Assembly (NCBI GenBank): GCA_002792995.1
Contig: PFPJ01000015.1
Location: 1 to 26,073 of the forward strand
Source of the DNA: Candidatus Magasanikbacteria bacterium CG_4_10_14_0_2_um_filter_41_10
GTDB taxonomy: Bacteria > Patescibacteriota > Patescibacteriia > Magasanikbacterales > UBA922
Reading direction: 5' to 3'
Length of the DNA stretch: 26,073 nucleotides
A program made the translations under genes and the position numbers. Shown here in pieces: positions 7,211-14,926 of this stretch (its first letter is position 1; each line of letters opens with the position of its first letter). Below the pieces are notes generated by a model that did no database searches, had not been told where the DNA came from, and saw only the letters and a program-made list of their open reading frames with translations.

Positions 7211-8491
7211 TTATACCCGATCGTACTCGTGCATGGTGAGTTGTGCTTCCACCTGCTTTGCCATTTCAATAGCCACACTCACAACGATAAGAAGGCTCAC
7301 ACCTCCGACTGCCAATACGCTCGAATGAGTAAAGGCTTGAACCACGAGTGGCAAGACAGCAATAAGTGCAAGAAACAACGCACCGCTAAATACCAATCGG
7401 TTCATCACTTTTCCAAGGTACTCTTCCGTCTGCTTTCCTGGACGTACATTCGCAATAAACGCACCTTGACGTTGCAAATTTTCAGCCATTTTTTCTGGAC
7501 GGAAAATGATAGCTGTATAAAAATAAGTAAATCCAAATACCAACAAGAAGTATAAAATACCGTAATACAATTGATTATTGAAGAAGGTAATAACACCTCG
7601 CGCGATGCTCCCGCCCATACCCGTATGCGCTGCAAAAAACTGCGCAATCATTGGTGGAAACAACACCACAGACACAGCAAAGATGATAGGAATAACTCCT
7701 GCCATATTGAGACGGAGTGGCAGATGATTTTTCATACCAGCAGCTGCACGTCCACGGACTTGTCGTGCATACGTAATAGGAATATTTCGCTGTCCTTCAG
7801 TAATATATACCACACCAACAACAGTAATAACCGCAACGGCGAGAAACAAGATATACGTTGGCAAATCAGCAGGATTATAATTGACAACGATATTTTGAAT
7901 TGTTGTCGGAAGTGCTGATACTATTCCAGAAAAAATAAGAATTGAGATACCATTTCCTACATTTTTTTCTGTCACCAATTCACCTATCCACATAAGAAAT
8001 ATGGTACCTGCAGTTACTGCCGTAATCATAGCTACCCATTGGAAGGTAGAGACATCTCCAAGGATATTGCCACCAGATTGACTTGCCGTAGAACCGAGAA
8101 GTCTGAGCAATGCAAAAGCCTGCAACACGGCCAAGGGAATACTAGCAAGACGCGTATACGTATTAATTTTACGCTGTCCGGACTCTCCTTCTTTTTGTAA
8201 TTCCTCCAATTGAGGAAGTGCCATGGTAAGCACTTGAAAGATGATCGACGCCGTAATATATGGCGACACCCCAAGCATAACGATAGAAAAATTTTTGATT
8301 GTACCACCAGAAAAAATATTGAGAAGTCCCAATACTTGATTACCAGAAAGAAACCCTCGAAGGGCCTCAATATTCACACCAGGAACAGGGATATGCGCAG
8401 TAGCACGAAAAATAATAAGCATTCCCAGAACAAACAAAATATTCTGTCGAAGACTTTTGATGTGCCAAATACGCTGAAGTGTTGCGAGCAT
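7211..8491 (-). CDS. secY: Protein translocase subunit SecY
   Basis: This 426-aa protein is the channel-forming subunit of the Sec translocon. About ten hydrophobic helices are visible. The N-terminal signature IPVPGVNIEAL is followed by the plug region (LNIFSGGTIKNFSIVMLGVSPYIT). Also present are the LEELQKEGESGQRKIN loop, IPITYARQVRGRAAAGMKNH and LPLRLNMAGVIPIIFA in the cytosolic ribosome/SecA-binding region, and RPGKQTEEYL near the C-terminus. Length matches the family. It is the last gene of the spc operon, 71 nt after rplO, and is followed by a strong terminator. The 71-nt gap is the largest in this part of the cluster. Confidence 0.97.
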   Translation of the reverse strand: MLATLQRIWHIKSLRQNILFVLGMLIIFRATAHIPVPGVNIEALRGFLSGNQVLGLLNIFSGGTIKNFSIVMLGVSPYITASIIFQVLTMALPQLEELQKEGESGQRKINTYTRLASIPLAVLQAFALLRLLGSTASQSGGNILGDVSTFQWVAMITAVTAGTIFLMWIGELVTEKNVGNGISILIFSGIVSALPTTIQNIVVNYNPADLPTYILFLAVAVITVVGVVYITEGQRNIPITYARQVRGRAAAGMKNHLPLRLNMAGVIPIIFAVSVVLFPPMIAQFFAAHTGMGGSIARGVITFFNNQLYYGILYFLLVFGFTYFYTAIIFRPEKMAENLQRQGAFIANVRPGKQTEEYLGKVMNRLVFSGALFLALIAVLPLVVQAFTHSSVLAVGGVSLLIVVSVAIEMAKQVEAQLTMHEYDRV

Positions 8492-8562
8492 AGGGTTCTA
8501 CGTTGGCTGCGTGTAAAAAACTTGGTATTGCGAAACTATGTAACCTAAATGCCTGAGCAATC

Positions 8563-9006
8563 TTAGAAACTTAACGTTCCACCTGCTTTTTCAACTGCGA
8601 TTGCGGCTGCCTTGGTCGCGTTACATCCTTGAATAGTGAGCTTTTTCTTGAGTTCACCAGATGCAACAATTTTGACAGGATGAGAAATGTTTTTGATCAC
8701 ACTTTTTTCTTTCAAAAAAGTTGGGGTAATCGTCACTCCGACTTCTCCCATTCGCTCAAGCGTAGCAAGAGACACAGATTGTGCCTTTGGATGCATACTC
8801 TTGAAACCACGAAGTTTTGGTACTTTTTGAAGAGCTTGTTTGATACCACGTAATTTTCCACCACTTTTTCCACCAGAACGTGATCGCTGTCCTTTCATAC
8901 CACGACTTGAAAACGTTCCCTTTTGAGAACCATTTCCACGACCAACTCGCTTCTTCTTTCGATGAGAGCCCTGTATTCCTGAAATTGTGTGTGCGCCTGT
9001 TGCCAT
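8563..9006 (-). CDS. rplO: 50S ribosomal protein L15 (uL15)
   Basis: At 147 aa the length is normal. The glycine- and lysine-rich N-terminus (RKKKRVGRGNGSQKGTFSSR, GGKSGGKLRGIKQALQKVPK) reaches into 23S rRNA, and the C-terminal globular part ends AIAVEKAGGTLSF. It starts 4 nt after the rpsE stop. In most bacteria rpmD (uL30) would lie between rpsE and rplO, and here there is no room for it. No Shine-Dalgarno is present, so coupling to rpsE translation is likely. Confidence 0.96.
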   Translation of the reverse strand: MATGAHTISGIQGSHRKKKRVGRGNGSQKGTFSSRGMKGQRSRSGGKSGGKLRGIKQALQKVPKLRGFKSMHPKAQSVSLATLERMGEVGVTITPTFLKEKSVIKNISHPVKIVASGELKKKLTIQGCNATKAAAIAVEKAGGTLSF

Positions 9007-9010
9007 ATAA

Positions 9011-9550
9011 TTATACGTTTTTCTTTTCTTCTGAAACTGCTTCTCCTGCTTTTTTTGGAGTCTTTGCCTTTACCTGAAATGATTGCAACGCTTCAAATGT
9101 TGCTTTGATATTATTGATCTTATTATTTGTTTTTCCAAGCATTTTTGAAGATGCATTTGGAACACCTGCCATTTCAAGAACGGTACGAATCACTGAACCA
9201 GCGATAATACCAGATCCTTTTGGTGCAGGTTTCAACAAGACATCCGCTGCCTTAAACTTTGCATGGACAGCGTGTGGCAATGTTTCCTTTATCAAAGGAA
9301 CCGTAATCATTCTTTTTTTTGCTTGTCGCACTGCTTTCTCAACAGCGATCTGTACATCTTTTCCTTTTTGGATACCGTATCCGACACGTCCTTTTCGATC
9401 ACCAATAAGAACACAACATCTGAAACTCATCTGTTTACCACCTTTTGTCACACGAGTGACACGAGCAAGATCAACAATTTGTTGGTCAAACTCTGGTTTT
9501 TCTTTTGGGGCTCGAGAGCCACGTCGTTTTTTTCCTTCTGGATGTGCCAT
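9011..9550 (-). CDS. rpsE: 30S ribosomal protein S5 (uS5)
   Basis: The protein is 179 aa. The N-terminal double-stranded-RNA-binding-like domain carries VTKGGKQMSFRCCVLIGDRK and GRVGYGIQKGKDVQIAVEKA; the C-terminal domain has GSGIIAGSVIRTVLEMAGV and NASSKMLGKTN. uS5 shapes the mRNA entry channel and affects decoding accuracy. The C-terminal tail is lysine- and glutamate-rich (AKTPKKAGEAVSEEKKNV). Position between rplR and rplO is canonical except that rpmD is missing. Confidence 0.96.
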   Translation of the reverse strand: MAHPEGKKRRGSRAPKEKPEFDQQIVDLARVTRVTKGGKQMSFRCCVLIGDRKGRVGYGIQKGKDVQIAVEKAVRQAKKRMITVPLIKETLPHAVHAKFKAADVLLKPAPKGSGIIAGSVIRTVLEMAGVPNASSKMLGKTNNKINNIKATFEALQSFQVKAKTPKKAGEAVSEEKKNV

Positions 9551-9566
9551 AGTATTAGATCGAATG

Positions 9567-9941
9567 TTAGAATGTCAAACCACCATCTCGCGCACCGTCT
9601 GCGACTGCTTTGACACGACCATGGTAAGCATAGCCACCACGATCAAAAACAACGGTTGAAATCTGTGCTTGTTTTGCTTTTTCAGCAATCGCTTTGCCGA
9701 GTGCAAACGCAATAGCTTCTTTTCCTATACGGTCACCAACATCCACAGAAATAACATCTTTTTTACTGTTCACACTTACCAATGTCTTATTTGTCGTATC
9801 ATCGATAAGCTGAACAAACAAACCACGAAGACTGCGAAATACAGCAAGTCGTGGACGCGCAGCTGTTCCTACAATTCGAGCTCGAACACGAGCACGTCGT
9901 CGGGCTCGTCGTTGTTCTTTTGTCTGTGATGTAGTATTCAT
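9567..9941 (-). CDS. rplR: 50S ribosomal protein L18 (uL18)
   Basis: This 124-aa protein binds 5S rRNA. The basic N-terminus (KEQRRARRRARVRARIVGTA) is followed by RPRLAVFRS, a conserved start of the fold, and the C-terminal VVFDRGGYAYHGRVKAVADG, then ARDGGLTF. Length and position between rplF and rpsE are canonical. Spacing to rpsE is 16 nt. Confidence 0.95.
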   Translation of the reverse strand: MNTTSQTKEQRRARRRARVRARIVGTAARPRLAVFRSLRGLFVQLIDDTTNKTLVSVNSKKDVISVDVGDRIGKEAIAFALGKAIAEKAKQAQISTVVFDRGGYAYHGRVKAVADGARDGGLTF

Positions 9942-9965
9942 ACAAAAAATATCTATCTAATCTCT

Positions 9966-10514
9966 TTATGCGCCAGCAGATTTTGCTGTTTTACCAGCCT
10001 TACGTCGAATCTGTTCCTCAGTATATTTGATACCTTTTCCTTTATACGGTTCAGGCTTTCTGATCGAACGAATCTCTGCAGCTGTCGCACCAAGAAGTTC
10101 TTTATTCGCGCTGACAAGGGTGATTGCGTTTTTTTCTACACTTGCCTGGACTTCTACAGGCATCTTGTAAATAACAGGATGTGAAAATCCAACATCAAGT
10201 TTAATATCAGTACCTTGCATCGCGACCTTATACCCTACACCATTTACTTCCAACCCCTTGGTAAAGCCATGACTCACACCTTCAATCATGTTTTTGATAT
10301 GTGCACCAAATGTCCCCCAAAGAGATCGTTCATTCTTTTCTTCCTTTTTCTGCACATCAACATTGACAGTACCATCTCCAACAGACACTGTCACCAACGG
10401 ATTGATAACACGTTCAAGAGATCCTTTTGGTCCTTGCACCTTTACAATACCATGTTGGACTACCACTGTCACTCCTGATGGAATTTGAATTGTCTGTTTT
10501 CCTATACGTGACAT
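9966..10514 (-). CDS. rplF: 50S ribosomal protein L6 (uL6)
   Basis: At 182 aa it has family length and two repeated alpha/beta domains. MSRIGKQTIQIPSGVTV opens the first, and KPEPYKGKGIKYTEEQIRRK near the C-terminus is the rRNA-binding signature. uL6 sits near the factor-binding site and helps subunit joining. It begins 3 nt before the rpsH stop-to-start boundary ends, so the pair is tightly spaced. No Shine-Dalgarno. Confidence 0.96.
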   Translation of the reverse strand: MSRIGKQTIQIPSGVTVVVQHGIVKVQGPKGSLERVINPLVTVSVGDGTVNVDVQKKEEKNERSLWGTFGAHIKNMIEGVSHGFTKGLEVNGVGYKVAMQGTDIKLDVGFSHPVIYKMPVEVQASVEKNAITLVSANKELLGATAAEIRSIRKPEPYKGKGIKYTEEQIRRKAGKTAKSAGA

Positions 10515-10517
10515 ACA

Positions 10518-10907
10518 TTAATAGATACTACAAAGCACTTCTCCTCCAACACCTTCTTTTCGTGCTTGTTTATTTGTCATCAATCCTTTTGATGTTGAGA
10601 TAATAGCAATGCCATAGTCATTGAGAATACGTGGCATTTCTTCTGCTTTTCGGTATACACGATGGCCTGGTTTGCTTTCTCGTGTGATTGATTGAATTTT
10701 TGGCTGCTTTCCCTCATATACCAATGTAAGAACAAGCATCCGTGGATTTCCTTCCACTTCTAAGATGTCCTGAAGATATCCCTCTTTTTTGAGAATTTCA
10801 GCAACGGACTTCTTCACTTTTGATAAGGGTACATCAAGAGTGCGCTTGCGTGCAGCGGCAGCATTTCGGATACGTGTGAGCATGTCTGCTATTGGATCGG
10901 TCATCAT
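10518..10907 (-). CDS. rpsH: 30S ribosomal protein S8 (uS8)
   Basis: The protein is 129 aa. It opens MMTDPIADMLTRIRNAAAAR and ends with the conserved GIAIISTSKGLMTNKQARKE and GVGGEVLCSIY. uS8 binds helix 21 of 16S rRNA early in assembly; in E. coli it also represses the spc operon. Two successive Met codons make the start ambiguous by one codon. The gene follows rpsN at 12 nt. Confidence 0.96.
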   Translation of the reverse strand: MMTDPIADMLTRIRNAAAARKRTLDVPLSKVKKSVAEILKKEGYLQDILEVEGNPRMLVLTLVYEGKQPKIQSITRESKPGHRVYRKAEEMPRILNDYGIAIISTSKGLMTNKQARKEGVGGEVLCSIY

Positions 10908-10919
10908 AGTATAATCGTC

Positions 10920-11105
10920 TTACCAGCTTGATTTACGGACACCAGGAAGCTTTCCATCATTTGCAAGTTCCCGGAAACAAATACGGCATAACCCGAATTT
11001 TCTCATATATGCACGTTTTCGTCCACAATGCCAACATCGGCGAACAATTCTCGTGCTAAACTTTGGGGGTTTTTTTGATTTTGCTATTTGTCCTTTTGTT
11101 GCCAT
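10920..11105 (-). CDS. rpsN: 30S ribosomal protein S14 type Z (uS14, zinc-binding form)
   Basis: This 61-aa short form carries two cysteine pairs, CWHC (24-27) and CRIC (40-43), that bind zinc. The surrounding RKRAYMRKFGLCRICFRELA is typical of the zinc-containing version found in Gram-positives and many other lineages. The longer C-minus form lacks these cysteines. Position between rplE and rpsH is canonical. Confidence 0.95.
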   Translation of the reverse strand: MATKGQIAKSKKPPKFSTRIVRRCWHCGRKRAYMRKFGLCRICFRELANDGKLPGVRKSSW

Positions 11106-11114
11106 ACCGAAATA

Positions 11115-11663
11115 TTATTTGTCCCGAAATGGGAATCCGAGCCCTTTGAGAAGTGCATGCCCCTCTTCTCTGTTTGAGGCAGTCGTGGTGACGACAATCT
11201 CCAATCCATGGAGATGCTCTACGGCATCTGCACCAACTTCAGGGAACGCAATATTTTCTTTAAAACCAATAGAATAATTTCCTTGTGCATCGAAACTTTT
11301 TGGATTAATACCTCGAAAATCTCGTACACGGGGAAAGGTAATATTGATAAGCTTATTAAGGAATTGATACATGGATTTTCCACGAAGTGTCACAGATACC
11401 CCAATATTCATGCCCTCTCGAATTTTAAAATTGGAAATAGATTTGGTTGATTTGTTGTGCACTGGTTTTTGTCCAGTGATCGAAGTCAACGTCTTTTCTA
11501 TCTGTTCAATAAATTGTTTGTCCTTCACATGTCGACCATAGCCAACATTGACCACAACTTTTTGAACACGTGGGACTTGCATCACATTTTTGTACCCAAA
11601 CTTCTCTTTGAGCGCTGGCACAACTGTGGATTTATATTGTGTGTAAAGTGTTGGCTCTGTCAT
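11115..11663 (-). CDS. rplE: 50S ribosomal protein L5 (uL5)
   Basis: This 182-aa protein binds 5S rRNA and contacts the P-site tRNA. Visible signatures are MQVPRVQKVVVNVGYGRHVK, ITGQKPVHNKSTKSISNFKI, VRDFRGINPKSFDAQGNYSI and the C-terminal VTTTASNREEGHALLKGLGF. Length is normal. It is followed 9 nt later by rpsN. No Shine-Dalgarno. Confidence 0.96.
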   Translation of the reverse strand: MTEPTLYTQYKSTVVPALKEKFGYKNVMQVPRVQKVVVNVGYGRHVKDKQFIEQIEKTLTSITGQKPVHNKSTKSISNFKIREGMNIGVSVTLRGKSMYQFLNKLINITFPRVRDFRGINPKSFDAQGNYSIGFKENIAFPEVGADAVEHLHGLEIVVTTTASNREEGHALLKGLGFPFRDK

Positions 11664-11666
11664 ACA

Positions 11667-11987
11667 TTAATCGAGGTATTCCCCACTTACTGTTGCAATA
11701 CGTTTTTTACTTGATCCTTCTTGTTTATATCCAACACGCGTTGGTTTTTTTGATGTCGGATCAATTACCATCACGTTACTTGCATCCATAGGGCTAGAGA
11801 GTTCAAGCACTTGGCCTTTTTCTCCACGCTGTCTTGGACGCATGTGTCGCTTCATCATATTCAATCCTTCAACAACCACAAACCATCGCTGCTTTTGCTC
11901 ATGAAAGAGTGTTTGGATAACTTTTCCTGTTTTTCCGCGATCTTTCCCGGAAAGAACTTTTACATTGTCGCCTGTTTTTATCTTCAT
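11667..11987 (-). CDS. rplX: 50S ribosomal protein L24 (uL24)
   Basis: I start this 106-aa protein at the ATG at 11987 (MKIKTGDNVKVLSGKDRGKT), which gives the standard KOW-motif N-terminus and begins 4 nt after the rplN stop. The frame extends upstream into rplN, but that part is not part of the family. uL24 nucleates early 50S assembly. GLNMMKRHMRPRQRGEKGQV is the conserved central loop. It ends 3 nt before rplE. Confidence 0.94.
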   Translation of the reverse strand: MKIKTGDNVKVLSGKDRGKTGKVIQTLFHEQKQRWFVVVEGLNMMKRHMRPRQRGEKGQVLELSSPMDASNVMVIDPTSKKPTRVGYKQEGSSKKRIATVSGEYLD

Positions 11988-11991
11988 ATCG

Positions 11992-12363
11992 TTAAAGTAC
12001 TTCAGGAGCAAGAGATACAATTTTTTGGTACCCTTTAACACGCAATTCACGTGCAACCGGTCCAAAGATACGTGTTCCTTTTGGTTCCTTTGTTTTTTTA
12101 TCTACAACAACCGCTGCATTTTCATCAAATCGAATGTAGGTGCCATCTTTTCGTCGCAATTCTTTTCGTTGTCGAACAATCACGGCATGGACAACATCAC
12201 CTTTTTTGATAGCCGCTCGTGGTGTTGCTTCTTTTACTGCACATGTCACAATATCACCAATACGTCCATATCTTTTTTTATACCCACCAAGAACTCGGAT
12301 AACTTTCATCTTCTTGGCTCCTGAATTGTCGGCCACTTTGACCATTGATTCATCTTGTATCAT
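11992..12363 (-). CDS. rplN: 50S ribosomal protein L14 (uL14)
   Basis: At 123 aa it matches the family. MIQDESMVKVADNSGAKKMK with IRVLGG is the N-terminal signature. GDVVHAVIVRQRKELRRKDG and FGPVARELR mark the core, and the C-terminus KIVSLAPEVL is conserved. uL14 lies at the subunit interface and is the docking site for the silencing factor RsfS. Spacing to rpsQ is 10 nt. Confidence 0.97.
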   Translation of the reverse strand: MIQDESMVKVADNSGAKKMKVIRVLGGYKKRYGRIGDIVTCAVKEATPRAAIKKGDVVHAVIVRQRKELRRKDGTYIRFDENAAVVVDKKTKEPKGTRIFGPVARELRVKGYQKIVSLAPEVL

Positions 12364-12373
12364 ATGTCACTCG

Positions 12374-12655
12374 TTAGACAGCTTTTTTTACAACGGCTGT
12401 CATATACCAACGTTTGGTTTTGCTATAAGGACGACATTCACGAAAACGGACAGTATCACCTTCTTTTGCCTCATTCTTTTCGTCATGTACCGAATACTTT
12501 CTGCTTGTTGAATATTGTTTTTGATATTTTGGATGTGTTTTGACACTCTCTACACGAACATGAATCGTTTTTTGTTCTTTTGCCGACACAACAATACCTT
12601 CAAATTCACGTTTGATGATCTTGGTTTCTTGTGTTGTATTCGTCTTAGTAGTCAT
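12374..12655 (-). CDS. rpsQ: 30S ribosomal protein S17 (uS17)
   Basis: The 93-aa protein has the OB-fold core REFEGIVVSAKEQKTIHVRV, then HPKYQKQYSTSRKYSVHDEK, GDTVRFRECRPYSKTKRW and a short C-terminal tail. It binds 16S rRNA early in 30S assembly. An extra N-terminal segment of about ten residues rich in Thr, Asn and Lys (MTTKTNTTQETKIIK) precedes the fold. It starts 6 nt after the rpmC stop, so its translation may depend on ribosomes finishing rpmC, which contains an amber codon. Confidence 0.95.
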   Translation of the reverse strand: MTTKTNTTQETKIIKREFEGIVVSAKEQKTIHVRVESVKTHPKYQKQYSTSRKYSVHDEKNEAKEGDTVRFRECRPYSKTKRWYMTAVVKKAV

Positions 12656-12661
12656 AAAGTA

Positions 12662-12856
12662 TTATTGCTGTAAATGTGACGGGTTCAAAAGTGTCAAAAT
12701 TTGTGCGATAAGTTTCTTTGTTTGTTTCAATGTATGGATTTGCTTGAGCTATCCTTCATGTGCCTGAAATTCAAGTTCTCTCAAGAATGCTCTCTTTTCA
12801 GTAAGAAGTGCTTTCAAATCCTCTTTTGTTTTTTGTCTCAGTTCAACAAGTTCCAT
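12662..12856 (-). pseudogene. rpmC: 50S ribosomal protein L29 (uL29) gene interrupted by an in-frame amber codon
   Basis: The region between rplP and rpsQ, where rpmC belongs, encodes one frame of 64 sense/nonsense codons from ATG at 12856 to TAA at 12662. Residues 1-35 read MELVELRQKTKEDLKALLTE, then KRAFLRELEFQAHEG. Codon 36 is TAG (minus strand; CTA at 12749-12751). The frame continues LKQIHTLKQTKKLIAQILTL, then LNPSHLQQ, which is the expected second helix of uL29. Both halves align with the family across the stop, so a single change, for example CAG or AAG to TAG, explains it. TAG is a normal stop elsewhere in the window (rpsJ, map). Causes could be sequencing error, a real nonsense mutation, or suppression. 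uL29 sits at the nascent-chain exit tunnel. Confidence 0.85.
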
Positions 12857-12864
12857 ACAAATAC

Positions 12865-13275
12865 TTATTTGGTGATGATTTTTGTTTTTACTGGTAACTT
12901 ATGACCAGCGAGTTCAAGGGCTTCTTGTGCCTTATCTGCTGGCAGGCCACCCATTTCAAACATAACGGTTCCTGGTTTTACAGTACAAACATAATGATCT
13001 GGCGCACCTTTTCCTTTTCCCATCGGTACTTCTGATCCTTTTTTTGTAACAGGTCGATCAGGAAAAATACGAATCCAAATCTTTCCACCACGACGAACAT
13101 ATCTTGTCAACACACGACGTGCAGATTCGATCTGACGTGAAGTGACCCAACTATGCGTGGTAGCAACGACACCAACCGTACCAAATGCAATAGTATTGGT
13201 ACGACTTGCGGTTCCTTTATTCCCGCGTCGTGGCTTATGCCATTTTCTATGTTTTACCTTTTTTGGGATGAGCAT
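12865..13275 (-). CDS. rplP: 50S ribosomal protein L16 (uL16)
   Basis: This 136-aa protein starts MLIPKKVKHRKWHKPRRGNK, has the core SARRVLTRYVRRGGKIWIRI and FPDRPVTKKGSEVPMGKGKG, and closes with MGGLPADKAQEALELAGHKL. uL16 organises the A-site region of the large subunit. Family length. It is followed 8 nt later by rpmC. Confidence 0.96.
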   Translation of the reverse strand: MLIPKKVKHRKWHKPRRGNKGTASRTNTIAFGTVGVVATTHSWVTSRQIESARRVLTRYVRRGGKIWIRIFPDRPVTKKGSEVPMGKGKGAPDHYVCTVKPGTVMFEMGGLPADKAQEALELAGHKLPVKTKIITK

Positions 13276-13283
13276 AGCATTTC

Positions 13284-14018
13284 TTATTTCTTGTCGTCAG
13301 TTGACGGTCGTCGTACTGGTCTTTTTCGACGTCGTGTTGCGGTTTGCTTCTGAGGTTCATCAGACACTTCGAATGCATCCTTTCGACCGAATACTTCACC
13401 ATGATAGATCCATACTTTCACACCAATAACTCCATAGGTAGTGTGTGATTCTATCAAACTATAATCAACATCGCCACGAAGGGTAATCAGTGGAACTTTC
13501 CCAGCTGCAAGTTTTTCAGAACGAGCAATATCTGCTCCATTGAGACGACCAGAAACTTCTACCTTCACTCCTCCTGCATTTGCTTCCATGACACGTTTGA
13601 TTGCTTGTTTCATTGAGCGTCGGAATGGAATACGTTTTTCAAGCTCGGCAGCAATCGTTTGTGCGACAACTGAGGCTGATAACGCAGGTGAGGTCACTTC
13701 ACGAACATTCAATTTTACTTTCAATACCATCTGCAATATTTTTCGTTCAATATATTTTCTCACATCGTCAAGTCCTTTACCACCACGACCGATAATATAT
13801 CCAGGCTTTGCCGCCAAAATGGTGACTGTTACATTCTTCGGTCCACGTTCAATACTCACACGATCAATATGTGCATCCTTAAATTTCTTGCGAAGATATG
13901 TTCGTATCGCAATGTCTTGTTTTGCATAGGTAGCATAGTTATCTTTCGAAAACCAACGTGAATCCCACGTATAGATGATACCTGTGCGGTGAATTTGTGG
14001 ATGAACTTTATGTCCCAT
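13284..14018 (-). CDS. rpsC: 30S ribosomal protein S3 (uS3)
   Basis: At 244 aa, the N-terminal part MGHKVHPQIHRTGIIYTWDS leads to a KH domain with the GYIIGRGGKGLDDV loop and to the C-terminal domain (IPFRRSMKQAIKRVMEANAG, GGDVDYSLIES-like ITLRGDVDYSLIESHTTYGV, VWIYHGEVFGR). uS3 lines the mRNA entry pore. The tail is arginine-rich (TATRRRKRPVRRPSTDDKK). Spacing to rplP is 8 nt. Confidence 0.96.
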   Translation of the reverse strand: MGHKVHPQIHRTGIIYTWDSRWFSKDNYATYAKQDIAIRTYLRKKFKDAHIDRVSIERGPKNVTVTILAAKPGYIIGRGGKGLDDVRKYIERKILQMVLKVKLNVREVTSPALSASVVAQTIAAELEKRIPFRRSMKQAIKRVMEANAGGVKVEVSGRLNGADIARSEKLAAGKVPLITLRGDVDYSLIESHTTYGVIGVKVWIYHGEVFGRKDAFEVSDEPQKQTATRRRKRPVRRPSTDDKK

Positions 14019-14048
14019 AATGATGAATGTTGAAGCTGGAATGAAGAA

Positions 14049-14483
14049 TTATTTCTTCTCTTCCTGTGTTCCTTTTGTATCTTGTGTGTCAACGTCTGAC
14101 TCTTTTGTTTTTTTTACTTTTTTGGTAACCGCTTTTTTGTTCTTCTCTTCCCCTTCCAGTACCAGCGTCACATGACTTGTTCGCTTTCTGATCTTTCCGG
14201 CACGACCAAATGCACGTGGCATCCATCGATATGAAATAGGACCACCATCGACATACGATTCTTTTATGATAAGCGTATCGATATCAATGTTTGCATTATG
14301 TTCTGCGTTTGCTACCGCACTGCGAAGCAATTTTATCACAGGTACTGCTGCTTGCTTTTTTGAAAATTTGAGCTGCATGAGTGCGTCAGAAACATGCATG
14401 CCACGAATGAGATCAGCAAGCAAACGCACTTTTCGTGGTGCTATGCGGAGACTACTAAGTTTTGCTGTTGCTTGCCGTTTCAT
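14049..14483 (-). CDS. rplV: 50S ribosomal protein L22 (uL22)
   Basis: This 144-aa protein has the family core in the first 115 residues: LRIAPRKVRLLADLIRGMHV, SAVANAEHNANIDIDTLIIK and the exit-tunnel hairpin PRAFGRAGKIRKRTSHVTLV. The last 30 residues are a low-complexity Lys/Glu/Thr tail (KKVKKTKESDVDTQDTKGTQ) that is longer than in E. coli. uL22 lines the peptide exit tunnel. It lies 50 nt from rpsS. Confidence 0.95.
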   Translation of the reverse strand: MKRQATAKLSSLRIAPRKVRLLADLIRGMHVSDALMQLKFSKKQAAVPVIKLLRSAVANAEHNANIDIDTLIIKESYVDGGPISYRWMPRAFGRAGKIRKRTSHVTLVLEGEEKNKKAVTKKVKKTKESDVDTQDTKGTQEEKK

Positions 14484-14533
14484 AAGTATGTAATAGGTGG
14501 GCGCACTATACGCTGTTTGTTACTGTTTGTCAA

Positions 14534-14839
14534 TTATTTTGTTGGTTGCGTAGGTTTTGTTTCTTTTGTTTCTTTTGCCAATTTTCCGCTGTGTGCTCTG
14601 AACGTCTTTGTCGGAGAAAATTCACCAAGTTTGTGACCAACCATATTTTCGTCCACCAAAAACTCAATAAATTTGTGTCCATTATGAACAGCAAAGGTCA
14701 ATGCGACCATATCTGGCGTAATCGTTGATGCTCGTGACCACGTTTTGATAGGGCTACGATCATTGTTGTTTCTTGCTCTCACTACCTTTTTGACCACATT
14801 TGGGTCAATGAAAGGTCCTTTTTTCAAACTTCGTGACAT
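14534..14839 (-). CDS. rpsS: 30S ribosomal protein S19 (uS19)
   Basis: I start this 101-aa protein at ATG 14839 (MSRSLKKGPFIDPNVVKKVV), the conserved family N-terminus; the frame runs 22 codons further upstream without family support. TWSRASTITPDMVALTFAVH and VDENMVGHKLGEFSPTKTFR follow. The C-terminus is a Lys/Thr-rich tail. uS19 sits in the head of the 30S near uS13. An 87-nt gap with a long inverted repeat separates it from rplB, where adjacent genes normally lie much closer. Confidence 0.95.
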   Translation of the reverse strand: MSRSLKKGPFIDPNVVKKVVRARNNNDRSPIKTWSRASTITPDMVALTFAVHNGHKFIEFLVDENMVGHKLGEFSPTKTFRAHSGKLAKETKETKPTQPTK

Positions 14840-14858
14840 AAGACTGTTCTTAGTTCCA

Positions 14859-14917
14859 ATTTCTTGGTTCTTGGTATATAGACATGACGTATATCTATGA
14901 ACCAAGAGCCAAGAAAT
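14859..14917 (-). repeat. Long imperfect inverted repeat between rplB and rpsS
   Basis: ATTTCTTGGTTCTTGGT (14859-14875) is the reverse complement of ACCAAGAGCCAAGAAAT (14901-14917) except for one position, which can form a G-U pair on the minus strand. ATAGA (14878-14882) and TCTAT (14894-14898) extend the stem inward. The minus-strand transcript would fold into a hairpin of about 22 pairs between the rplB stop-proximal region and the rpsS start. There is no U-tract after it, so it is not a standard terminator. It may be an RNase III-type processing site, a translational control element, or a remnant of a short mobile repeat. Confidence 0.75.
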
Positions 14918-14926
14918 ATAGAATTA

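Noticed and set aside
12662..12856. Alternative genetic code to explain the amber codon in rpmC
   Set aside because: TAG is the natural stop of rpsJ, map and both cassette ORFs, and TGA ends the recombinase and SET genes, so no stop is reassigned.
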